Positions 1-10,335 of a stretch of DNA of 64,000 nt are shown one piece after another. The DNA is taken from positions 7,230,628 to 7,294,627 of the forward strand of contig CM035352.1 of the NCBI GenBank assembly GCA_020137815.1, read 5' to 3'. This stretch comes from Hormiphora californensis. Its lineage: Eukaryota > Ctenophora > Tentaculata > Cydippida > Pleurobrachiidae. The notes beneath the pieces are model-generated. The model was not told the DNA's origin and did no database searches. It was given only the letters and a program-made list of their open reading frames with translations. Both the position numbers and the translations under genes were made by a program. Positions within the stretch are counted from its first letter, which is position 1, and each line of letters starts with the position of its first letter.

Positions 1-484
1 TTCTATCTCATGGTCTGTATCCTGGTTTCAATCCAGGATCGAGAGGAGAAAAAGTTCATCTACCATCACTCCAGGACGGTGTTCGATCTAATGGACAAGG
101 ATGGGTCTGCAACAATAGATGTGGATGAATTCGAGGTACAACCCATGATCTGATATATCGTTGAATTGTGTGTTGGACGTAAGCGGCTTCCCACCAGCCT
201 AATTGTTTGATTAATGTGTTTCCTCTCCCCTTTCCTCTCCTAAAATCACCTTTCAGATATTTGGGTTACTATTCAATCTGGGCCTGAAAGCCATCAGAGA
301 TATTTTCAATGATTTCGATGTCAGTGGAGACCAAGAGCTGGATTATGGGGAGTTCAAGTTGTTTGCTATGGCTTGTATTGACCGAGGGAAGTCCCAAAAA
401 CAGAAATCAGACGACAAAATCGGACGAATATCGGACTCAATTTCAGACATTAGCACTACATCGAGTATTTGTAATGTCATGTAA
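1..484 (+). CDS. C-terminal exons of an EF-hand calcium-binding protein (partial)
   Basis: Two exons are visible: 1-135 (the gene starts left of the window) and 257-484, ending in TAA. They are joined by an intron with GTACAA at 136 and TTTCAG before 257, in phase 0. The peptide carries two canonical EF-hand loops, DKDGSATIDVDE and DVSGDQELDYGE, each with acidic residues at positions 1, 9 and 12, so two bound calcium ions are expected. Bases 1-36 encode a hydrophobic run (FYLMVCILVSI) that is either a membrane segment or the end of an intron (an AG lies at 35-36). A short Ser/Asp-rich tail ends in CNVM. The parent family cannot be named from this piece. Confidence 0.72.
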
Positions 485-506
485 ATGTTATCTATCTTTA
501 TTGTTT

Positions 507-700
507 TGAATAATGAGTTCAGAGCAAGAATTAAATAGGGAAGAAAATCGAAAAATACTGGGTTTGACCGGGAATTGAACCAGGGACCTCCAGAGAGACA
601 TGCTCGGAGCTATAAACCACTAAGCTACCAAACCCTATGTACTGATCGCATTTCATCGCTCTATATTCAAGCTCCTGCCCTTAACTAGACACCATGTGAT
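507..700 (-). mobile_element. tRNA-like repeat unit, copy 1 (candidate tRNA-derived SINE)
   Basis: This 194-bp unit recurs almost identically at 828-1021. On the minus strand, 635-560 reads like a 76-nt tRNA. It has a perfect 7-bp acceptor stem (GGGTTTG/CAAACCC), an A-box (TAGCTTAGTGG) and a near-perfect B-box (GGTTCAATTCC). The T-stem has one mismatch, there is an extra base before the acceptor strand, and the anticodon arm pairs poorly. A tRNA-derived SINE or tRNA pseudogene fits better than a working tRNA. Confidence 0.55.
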
Positions 701-827
701 AAAGGAAGTAATTTTGATATCTCCTTCTGGTGATCAACACACACACACGCCCTCTGTACAACAGTTTAATGGGGAATCTCACACATACACGGGCAGAACT
801 CGGTTAAGGAGAGATTAATTAGTATTC

Positions 828-1021
828 TGAATAATGAGTTCAGAGCAAGAATTAAATAGGGAAGAAAATCGAAAAATACTGGGTTTGACCGGGAATTGAA
901 CCAGGGACCTCCAGAGAGACATGCTCGGAGCTATAAACCACTAAGCTACCAAACCCTATGTACTGATCGCATTTCATCGCTCTGTATTCAAGCTCCTGCC
1001 CTTAACTAGACACCATGTGAT
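828..1021 (-). mobile_element. tRNA-like repeat unit, copy 2
   Basis: Direct repeat of 507-700, offset by 321 bp, with only about one visible substitution. The tRNA-like part is 956-881 on the minus strand. Such near identity implies recent tandem duplication or two very recent insertions. The 127 bp between the copies holds only a short CA-rich run and no gene. Confidence 0.55.
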
Positions 1022-1076
1022 CTTTATTGGTTTCATAAATTTAAAACAAAAAGCTAGCCCCGGATCTGATATAGAC

Positions 1077-4000
1077 ATGTCGCAAAAGAGTGCACTTATT
1101 GCAGCACTCTTCTCACCAAACAGACCAAGCCCAGTGGACTTGGAGGAAGCAACTCCACCTTCCCCAGTTATATCTCTACCTTCCCCAGTCATATCCCTTC
1201 CTTCGCCAGGTATTGAAACGGTTATCATAGCGCTGGCAAGCGCCCGGGGCCCAATCCTCCCTTCCCCCAACCATTATTTCCCCCAAAATTTCCCTCTAAC
1301 AAGCATCTTTCCTCCCAGTAAAAGGAAAATCGAAATTGCGGAAAAAATTTTTTTGAGAATTTTTGAAAATTTTTGAAAATTCTGACAGCACTACTATACT
1401 TATTGTCTGAAATCGGCAATTTCAACTTTGTTTTAGACAACCTTCCCGTTGTACTACGAACATGCCGCTTGGTAGTTCGTGTTGCCTTGACACCTAGAGC
1501 ACACGTTCAAAATTTCATGCAAATCGGAGTTACGGTTTTTGCGCTACAGATGGTCGTATTTTAGACAAAATGTCCGTTTTTAGCGTGACTAACGACCTTG
1601 ATTGTACCACTTTTTTGCGTACACGATGGAGGCCACAGTTTTAAAGCTATCACCATGAAACTTTGGGAGTCGGTAGGTCTAGTGGTGTACCTTGTATTAA
1701 AGCTTGGACAGAGAAAACGGATAGTCATAACAAAAGTTATGACTGTCTTAAGTTTTGTTTGGCGTCTTAGACAACCTTTCCGTCGTTCTATGAACACGCC
1801 GCTTGGTACGTTGTGTTGCCTTGTCATTTTGAACACACGTTCAAAATTTCAAGCAAATCCGAGTTACGGTTCTTCAGTTACGGGCATCTGACTGTATTAA
1901 GATTTAAGACGATTTTCAAAAAACTTAGAAAAGAGCAAATTAAACTATAAATCATGATTTTATCATACATGTTTTTCCAACGTGGGTTGACTGCTGTATT
2001 TTCAGATATAATTGGTAGTCATATCTATATGTATGACTGTCTTAAATTTAAGACGATTTAAAAACACCTACAAAGAAGCGATTCAGAGTCTAAATTAACA
2101 TTGAATCAGATTTGTTTTATAAAATTAGGCTTACTGCCGCATTTTCAGTGATAATTGGTAGTCATATCTAGAGTTATGACTGTCTTAGATATAAGACGAT
2201 TTTCAAAAACATCTAGAAAGGGGCGAGTTTTATTGTATCAGGCATATTTTGTAGAATTAGGTGGTCTGGTGCAATTTTAGGGGTTATTCGTAGTCATATC
2301 TAGAGTTATTACTATCTTACATTTAAGACGATTTAAAAAACACCCAGAAACGAGCGAATTAGCATCTAGAACCTGATTTTATCAGATATATCTGATTATT
2401 AATGCTTATCCGTGATCATTATCCGTGACTAATAAACAAAATCATAGAATAATCGCGGAGAACCAATTGCGGATAACGAACCACGATAACTTGTCGCGAA
2501 ATAAATCGCGATAACTTATAACGGATTCGTGATAACTGATAAGTTATCCGCGATTGGTTGTCCGCGATTACTATCATATTACATACATAGTTATTCGCGA
2601 TTGATATCCGAGATTGGATATCTGCGATTATTATGAGGCTACCTAGTACCTACGATTTAAAAAGTCCGTGAATCCTCAATCCGGGTTTATTAGATTAAGC
2701 TAGTATTACAAAATGCATGTCATAGTATAACAAAATGCCTGATACTAGATCCAAAAACCAAACAAGTTTGGTGGAAAGCCGGGGCCGGAGAAATTAAAAA
2801 TCGTGCGAAAGTTTTGATACATGAACTTTCGGGGCCTGGGGTGCTGTTAAATTCGCGTTTCCATGATAGTCAGCCGTTCTTTCAAAACACACTATTATTA
2901 TCAAAATAATATTGTTCTGTAAAACAGACTCTGAAACGACCCACTGTGCACAGTAAATATATGTGACATGTGTGGATCTGTATTTATGATAATGCGGAAT
3001 AAACTAATGTTTGATCATTGCACTAGTTTTCCTGGCGTATAGTTTGAAAATTTTATTGGTTATAATCATGGAAACGCGAATTTAACAGCACCCCAGGCCC
3101 CGAAAGTTCATGTATCAAAACTTTCGCACGATTTTTAATTTCTCCGGCCCCGGCTTTCCACCAAACTTGTTTGGTTTTTGGATCTAGTTTATTCTTATAC
3201 AATGGGTATTGGGTTATGAACCGGTGACTGGTGGGGTAATTTTTTTCCTTCCGGCTGGACAAGATGGATGCAGACTTAATTGTTGTTAAACGCAGGGGGA
3301 TGGGGGGTTCATGGCTCATTCTGACACTTTTCAAACAAATTTCTTCATTTCAGAGCAGACTCCTGAGTATGTTCGACCGGCATTTCAGTTCCAACTAACT
3401 CAAAGCACACCCACATCTCCCGGGACATTGGGACACTCTGCATCTCAATCTGAAGAGATCAACAAGGTAAGGACATCCCTCTCTCTCTCTATCACACACA
3501 CACACTCTCTCTATCACACACACTCACTCTATCACACACACACACACACACACACTCTCTCTCTCTCTCTCTCTATCTCTCACTCACACACACACATACA
3601 CACTCTATCTCTATCACACACACACACTCTCTTTCTCATCTTTGCTCACACACTCCATTTATCAGGAACTACCCAGCCCGGCTTTGTCAATATCTCATAT
3701 CCTTGATAAAGATGCAACACCAAATGCCCAGCATGTTCCCAGCATGACAGGATCCGGCCCTGAACGTGGACAACGTTCTTACAGTTCACCTGTTCAGAAC
3801 AAAAGTTCACCCAACATTGGCAACATCACTCACAACAGAGTTATCCTGGAAGTGTGCCTCATAGTACTGGGGGATCCTCATCTACAAACGGCTCTTCACT
3901 AGTGATAAACGTTGACTCATCGCCATCAGGGATGCCTGGTGATTTCACACAAATGGGCCAATCACCTGCCACCCAAGAAGACCAATCACCTGCCACCCAG

Positions 4001-7000
4001 ATAGGACACTCACCTGCCACCCAGATAGGACATTCACCTGCCACCCAGATAGGCCAATCACCTGCCACCCAAGAATACCAATCACCTGTGCAGTTGGAAT
4101 GTGGTGATTTCTCCCAACTCTCTCTACCTGGTGCGTTTACCCAACTTGGACAGTCCCAACAGTCAGCCTTCACTCGACCAGCACCATCACAAGGTGACCA
4201 ACTGCAGATATCAGGAGTGGGGGATTTATCTCAACAGATACCAGGATCAGTGGGGGATTTATCTCAACAGATTCCAGGATCAGTGGGGGATTTTACTCAG
4301 CAGATACCAGGATCAGTGGGGGATTTTACTCAGCTGGGTTGTTCCCTGTTGGTTGGGAATGCAACTTCAGTAGCGGACACCTCCTTGGAAGTAACCTGGT
4401 CCCAATTAGATTACACTAAAGGTACATATTGGTCCCAATTAGATTACACTAAAGGTAGATACTGGTCCCAATTAGATTACACTAAAGGTACTGCTCTTAT
4501 AACTAATTATGAATTATTGTGGCTATTATCCATGGCTATAATACTTGGCTGCCAAAATGTTAGATTTTGATAAAAAAATAAGTCATTGCAGATGTGTCTG
4601 AAGAGTGTACTATCAGTAGCAGTCAGACTATCAACAGTGTTCTGAGAAGAGAAAAGTTTGTAAATGAAGCGATGGGCGCTATAAAGTGGTGTATTGAAGA
4701 GGTAATTTATATACTAATAATGCAGCAGCTGTATAGTCCATATTTCAATAAGAAGTTACAACTTACAAGGGGGGGGGGGTGGTGAACGCTTATAATTAAA
4801 CAAGAATTATTTGCACTTTACTTTAAATTTCAATTACAATATCGCAGGTGAAAAAAGATAGAAAGATAGAGCAGATGGTGAAAGTGAGAAAGAAGATCGA
4901 GACGTGCAAGGGAGTACTAGGACGAGTTAAGCGAGGCAACACTCGTGATTACAACTCATCTAATCTGGGTAGGTAACCAATGGTTACATCTGATCTAGTT
5001 TGGCTTGGTAACCATGGTTACATCCTGGGTTGCCGGTTGGTAAGCAATCACCAATGGTTACAACTCGGTATCTTTTCAGCGGAGCGTGAGAAGGAAGAGT
5101 TGGACAGGGAACTGTTAGTCCTGAGCCGACTTTACAACCAGTACCTCGACCTGGTCAGACAGTTCAGAAAATGGTAAGAAGGGTGAATTTTCGAACAGTA
5201 CATTATTGTATTCCATCCATGGACGGCAGCTAATTATTACTATACCCTAATAAAATCATAGCTCTATAAAGATACCATACTATTAGCTATTAGTAAATTT
5301 TAACCATATTAGGTGTTTTGTAACCTCGCTCCCTATTAGGTTAGAGACCCCTGTTGTCGTGACAACTTCAACTGATGAGAGAAAGAGGAAAATCATCAAA
5401 AGAGAAGCTTTGTGAGTTGATGGTGTTTTGGGAATTGAATCCTACACTAAATTATTGGTTACGAAGTCACCCCTATTGTTGCGGAGGGGTAATTTCATTA
5501 CCAAACTAAACTATAGATCATGTTTACTATAATTCCAACCACCGGATTTTAACAATAATGATCACTTTCAGGTGCGTTGTTGACAAGGGGAATTCAGTTT
5601 CTAAACGAGAAATGTCAACTGTGGCATTGAAAAGGTGGTTTGATAGCCAGAGACAAAGTATCGAGATGGGTACTAATCCCATCGCATTGAAACAGGTACA
5701 TTCCGACCCCGATCTTTACCGGGATGCTCAGGGAAACAGGGGGGGGGGGATAACCCTAACTGTATCAGACATCCATGCCCCTAAATGCCCCTAACTGTCC
5801 CAGGTGAAAAACACCACCCCACCCCCTTGATTATGACAGTTAGGGTCCTCCTCTAACTGTCTCACATCCCAATTTTTGGGACCCAACCCCCTATTTTCCG
5901 AAAAATCTCACATTTTTGACGTTTTGGGGAACATCTATCTGTCACAGACACCCAAAAGTTGAGACCCACACCTATTTTTACAAAAAATTTCAAATTTTTG
6001 ACAGTTAGGGGTCCTCCTCTAACTGTCTCCTTATCCAAATTTTTGGACCCACCCCCAAAAATAGTTCGTGCGAAACCCAAAATTGTAGGTGTGATGCCTG
6101 GCCAAAATCATAGCGCACAAAAATTGGTCACCACGGTGCCTTCAGGACCCAAAATTCCCAAATTTTGACCCAAATTTCCGAAATTTTGACAGTTGGAGGA
6201 AAATCCTAACTGCCCGGGTCCCCTTCGGGACCCCTACACGCCCAAACTTATGACAGTTAGGGGAAACCCCTAACTGTCTGGGTCCCTTCGGGACCCACCC
6301 ACCCTAACCACCATGGATGTCTGATACAGTTGGGTTGACCCCCCCCCCCCCCGAGGGAAAAGGGTTTTGTAGTAGTAAAAATGTAGATATGCAACTACCC
6401 TTATCTATCATGATAAATGATACCGAAAAGTTAATGTAATCCTCAACTTCAGAAGGAAGAGTTGAAACAAGAATCATGTCCTGGTCCAAGTTCTAAAAAG
6501 ATATGTCCATCATCCCAAACTAGTGGTACAAAACAGCCCAGAAGGACTCGGTCCCAGTCCCAGAAGGCGTCCCCTAAACATTCCAAGATGTTGTCTCCCA
6601 TCCAGCGGAATAGTAGGACAATGATGCAGGATTCCAGGACGTTACCCCAGCCATCTCCCTCTCCTAAACAGGGGAATAGCAGGACGATGACACAGACATT
6701 ACCTAACCATTCCAGGACCATAACACAGCCTGGTACAGCTGGTAGGACCATGACCCAGCCTCGCAAGAAGGTAAAGGCTGAAGTGACATCTCCCACACAA
6801 CAACAACAGAAGTCCCAGTCACAGAAGTTATTAGACCAGCTATCCAATGTTCAGACTCAGTCAAACACCCAACAGTCCCAGTCAAACACCCAACAGTCCC
6901 AGTCCATCCAGTCAAGTAACCAGAAGTCTCAGTTCCAGTCCCAGAAGCCTAATACCCAGTTCCAGTCCCAGATATCCCAGACCCAGCAGGAGACTGCCAC

Positions 7001-8480
7001 GTACCAGATCGCAACCCTACAACCAAGTGCGGTTATCCCAACTGAAACTTCCAGCATCACTCTCCCTCCACCCCTCACTCAAGAAAGCATCTCAGTGATC
7101 CCTGGTGGTGTGATAACTGAAATAGTGAAGGGTCCCAATATGATAGAGGCAGTGAAGGGGCCGATACCAATGTTGACGTGTACCCCTGAGATACCTACTG
7201 TGCGAATGAGTAATGCATCCTACAAACCAACATCCCAGCAGGTAGCAAATTGTTAATTAACGGGTGACAACTAAAAATTGTCCCTAATTTAAAACGGCTG
7301 TAGAATTTTTCCCTTTTGAGATACAGCTTCGGGCCAGTAATAGAACGATTTTTCAGACAATTTTGAATCGGAATAACATACCAGCAAAGACTAAAAAGTT
7401 CATTTTCATTGCGATATCGCATCATTTCCTCTTGTCCCTCCAAAGCATGAAGTACGGAGATTTGAAATTTCTATTTGATCAAAAACAAACTTACCGATGA
7501 GATAAAATTCTCAAAATTGGAAGTTTAGTTGTTCATGCCATAACCAACATAACTGCCAAGTTTGAAAATTTCAGCTCACTAGGAAGTTGGTTTTCCACGT
7601 CATTAATGTTTCAAGAGATCCTCTAAATGGCGATTTCTCAAATTACCTGTAAACTACACTTTGTTACAGAAGATTCTGATCAGGAAATTGAGATTAACGT
7701 AGTTTGAAACAAAGTTAATTTCGTTCAAAATTGTCTGAAAAATCATTCTATCACTATCCCGAAGCTGTATCTCAAACAGAACAGGCGCTAGATGTGTTAG
7801 AAGAATGTGTAGATTTCACGTACTTCATGCTTTGGTGGGGCAAGAGGAAATGATGCGATATCGCAATGAAAATGAACTTTTTAGTCTTTGCCGGCATGTT
7901 GTTCCGATTCAAAATTGTCTGAAATATCGTTCTATCACTGGCCAGAAGCTGTATCTCAAAAGGGAAAAATTCTACAGCCGTTTCAAATTAGGGACAATTT
8001 TTAGTTGTCACCCGTTAGGTCAGTGAAAATTAATTAATTGTTAATTTAAATGAATTTCCCCCAATTTCCCTCTGATAGATCGGTGAAGAGACACAGCGTG
8101 TCCGACTGAGCTCAATCCTACAAGGCAGGGAGGACGCGCAGTCTCTAACATTTGGAAAGTACAGTACCGTCAGTAGCGACCATAACATAAGGTGATTTGT
8201 GTGTAGACTTTACTGGGTGTGTGTGTTTGTACTGTGTGTATGTGTATGTGTGTGTGAGTGTGAGAGTGACACGGTTTGAGACTATTTCCCTTTCAGCTCC
8301 TCCCCCACTGTGAAAGGTCTGGAATTTTACGATGTGGTCTCACTGTTAAGCAACTCTAGTTTGAAGATTCGGAGACCCGGAATTGAGGAGTACGCAAAGG
8401 AAGCACTGCCAGATAATTTCTGGAGTTCTAATGTTCCCTTCCCTACTAATCTTGTAGAGGATATTGACAATTGGCCTTAA
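1077..8480 (+). CDS. Multi-exon gene for an unrecognised Ser/Pro/Gln-rich protein with a coiled coil
   Basis: Exons read by eye: 1077-1209, 3354-3466, 3666-4421 (or 4454 or 4487), 4592-4701, 4848-4968, 5080-5173, 5340-5411, 5572-5695, 6453-7241, 8079-8191 and 8297-8480 (TAA). Splice phases agree at every junction, which is strong support for one gene. The N-terminal third is low complexity: PSPVISL repeats, then about six QSPATQ-type repeats (3950-4090), then four repeats of GDLSQQIPGSV type (4210-4335). The middle is Lys/Glu-rich and probably coiled (exons 4848-5173, with LYNQYLDLVRQF). Exon 6453-7241 is very rich in Gln, Ser and Thr. The last exon is ordinary globular sequence (GLEFYDVVSLL, DNFWSSN). 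The frame changes inside exon 3 (see findings). I do not recognise the family; the composition suggests a nuclear or chromatin-associated scaffold, but that is a guess. Confidence 0.6.
1210..3353 (+). repeat. Repeat-filled first intron of the 1077-8480 gene
   Basis: The intron contains two diverged copies of a ~130-bp unit (about 1432-1565 and 1766-1893). These are followed by four or five diverged ~120-bp units (about 1895-2400), each holding a GACTGTCTTA...TAAGACGATTT core. An AT-rich stretch (2405-2640) has partly palindromic TTATCCGCGATT motifs. No conserved coding frame runs through these units. Confidence 0.6.
2745..3187. mobile_element. Foldback element with 123-bp inverted arms
   Basis: 2745-2867 and 3065-3187 are essentially perfect reverse complements around a 197-bp unique spacer. 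Arms this identical imply recent insertion or ongoing homogenisation. No transposase is present, so the element is non-autonomous, and no clear target duplication is visible at the ends. It lies within the first intron of the 1077-8480 gene. Confidence 0.8.
3478..3640. repeat. CT/CA microsatellite in an intron
   Basis: Interleaved (CT)n and (CA)n tracts fill most of the 3467-3665 intron. They generate the His/Thr/Leu/Ser-rich spurious translation seen there. Confidence 0.9.
4398..4496 (+). promoter_or_regulatory. Triplicated 33-bp unit carrying a splice donor
   Basis: A 33-bp unit is repeated three times and each copy contains AAAG|GT. The possible exon ends are 4421, 4454 and 4487. Because 33 is divisible by 3, all three leave one base of a codon, which matches the two-base start of the next exon at 4592. 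Each choice would add an 11-residue repeat beginning WSQLDYTKG. Confidence 0.6.
5740..6352. mobile_element. MITE-like element with poly-G ends in an intron
   Basis: Terminal inverted repeats include a perfect 20-bp block (5758-5777 against 6312-6331) and run outward through imperfect sequence into a G-run on the left and a C-run on the right. The interior holds several smaller palindromes built on GACAGTTAGGGG...CCCCTAACTGTC. There is no coding potential. It lies in the 5696-6452 intron. Confidence 0.75.
7260..8015. mobile_element. 756-bp MITE with ~196-bp terminal inverted repeats and TA target site
   Basis: The ends read ACGGGTGACAACTA and its complement, with TA immediately outside on both sides (7258-7259 and 8016-8017). 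That is the target duplication typical of Tc1/mariner-type elements. Arms of about 196 bp (to about 7455, and from about 7820) match with a few substitutions. Part of the arm recurs inside at about 7725-7790, so the element has internal duplication. It lies in the 7242-8078 intron. Confidence 0.8.
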
Positions 8481-8935
8481 CTGAGGGCATTCTTGTTGAG
8501 TAAAAATAGGGCCAAAAGATACAAGAGATTGTCGAATCTGTCCTGACAGTGTCGAATGGACGCCCTATACCTTAACTGTTATAAAATTTAAGTTATTATA
8601 CGTTTATTCTTGGCATATTGCACTCTGTGAACAATATTTTAGTTTTTATTTAAAGCTTATAACTCGCCGTTTAAATTGGTTGGATAAACACACAGAATCA
8701 AGCAAACATTAACACAGTATTAACACACTTTTGAGGATCAAAAGTCAAAACATAACAAAAACCGGACCTCTTCCAGATTCGATCACACACAAACACAGTC
8801 ACACGATCACACACATGTGACATTGATGGTTTAGGTGTGAATTATAGGAGACACGCGCGCGCAAAAACAACATTCATTGTCACACAATAATCGATCCGCG
8901 CCCTACGTAAAGCACTGTCCTTCCTACAAAGTGTT
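8481..8935. other. Intergenic, convergent 3' ends
   Basis: This lies between the stop of the upstream plus-strand gene and the stop of VPS29 on the minus strand. It holds AT-rich 3'-UTR-like sequence and a short CA-rich tract (about 8785-8820). No further gene is seen. Confidence 0.6.
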
Positions 8936-10152
8936 CTACTCCTCTCTGTCCCCTTTCTTGAACTCAATCTTTTTCACTTCCATTTCACCATCGGGGGGAA
9001 GAGAGTAAACGTAGGTGACCAAAGTAGACGATTGGATGTCCATCAGAATAAATGCGGGTACTGGGTTCCTGGAAAATAGGGACAGGGGTTAAGGTTAGCT
9101 GCTATAAAGATTACAAAGATTACTCTAACTCCCTTTTTGACACTCAAACGAGTGACATTCAAGCGATCCTAGGAGGTCGGTTGGGTGTCACCTGGTTTGA
9201 ATGTCAGTTAAATGGCTCTTTCTCATATTTCCTCAGGAAGCCTCCCCAGGACCTCTCTCAAGTCCCATCGTTACCTTTCCATAGGGCTATATGCACCAGT
9301 AACAGAGCCTGGGTTTATATAAAACTTTCCATCCTTCTCGTATGCTTCTAGCTTGTGGGTGTGTCCACTGACCATCACATCAACATCAAGCTGCCTACGA
9401 ACCTGGGGAGAACGGGTTGAGTGATTCACCGGGTGGGGGATTCAGAATGCCTCCCCATGATTGTGAGCTAACTCCCTTACTTATAATTTATGGACCACCC
9501 TGTATAATAGGGAGCATTATTATGTGTCTGTATACTCACGGCAGCTATGGCATCATTGTCACCCCAGGGTACAACCTGGTGTCCGTGGATAAGGCCTATC
9601 TTGAACTGGCCAACTGTAACCACCTTTTGTTCAGGATAGCTTGTGTTCTGAAAAGAGATTTTAATGAGGTGGCTACGAAATAGTCCCTCAGCAGAGGGGG
9701 TTACAAACCAAAAAGGCTCACGTAAAGTGTTTTTAAAGGGACGAGTTCATGTCTATCAGCCGTGATCATCTTACCAAATCAAAGTCTCCTCGGACAATGT
9801 GGACATCACTTGAGATACTCTTTAGGTAGTCGTGGGTTTCCCTAAGGCAGAGGTTTCCTGTACACAAAATGTGCTGTATCTTTCCTGGTACCTGGGGACA
9901 CAGGGGATGGTGAAATAATATAATAGATGTAAATGGTCTCATTAGTGGGTGAGGGTGGAGTTAGTTTTCGAATTTCGGGCAAATAGTTGCGGGAGAGGGA
10001 GGGGTAGCTGAGCTACCAAGTTGATTGGTGGACCTACATATCTCGAACTGAATGAAGAACTGAATCCTTACCAGTAGTTTTCTGAATTTGGGTGGTATTG
10101 AGTCACTCCGATAGGGAATGTGCATGTCCCCAATTACTAACACCAACACCAT
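8936..10152 (-). CDS. VPS29: Vacuolar protein sorting-associated protein 29 (retromer subunit)
   Basis: Five coding exons on the minus strand: 10152-10072, 9891-9775, 9647-9540, 9402-9275 and 9068-8936. All have GT/AG introns and consistent phases (81, 117, 108, 128 and 133 nt). The product has a metallophosphoesterase fold. Family landmarks are GDMHIPYR at the N-terminus, [29 protein letters not shown] and INPGS. Retromer coats endosomal tubules and recycles cargo to the Golgi or plasma membrane; VPS29 binds the C-terminal part of VPS35. The length, about 188 residues, fits the family (human about 182). The C-terminus is slightly extended (KKGDREE). The motifs look intact, and the gene appears functional. 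Confidence 0.95.
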
Positions 10153-10335
10153 ATCTTGCTATTAGAAGGGAGGGAATTAGTGGTTACTGGTTGAGGGGTA
10201 TAGAGGAACAGAGAGGAACAGAGATAGATGGAGAGAGGGAAGATAAAGGTTAGTGGTAACACAGTAATAAAATGTATGTTAAAATGGTCAAGTGTCTAAA
10301 AATAATAAGTTAGTTGTAATAAGTTAACACACAGT

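Noticed and set aside
560-635. A functional tRNA gene on the minus strand
   Set aside because: Acceptor stem and A/B boxes are good, but the anticodon arm pairs badly, the T-stem has a mismatch and an extra base precedes the 3' acceptor strand. Kept as tRNA-derived repeat.
974-1836. Several 60-120-codon frames on both strands
   Set aside because: They overlap repeat units or the first exon and intron and have no splice support.
3311-3706. 131-codon His/Thr/Leu/Ser-rich protein
   Set aside because: The repetitive part is intronic (CT)n/(CA)n. Only 3354-3466 is a supported exon.
9052-9683. Plus-strand frames over the VPS29 locus
   Set aside because: Antisense to VPS29 exons and introns; no homology of their own.
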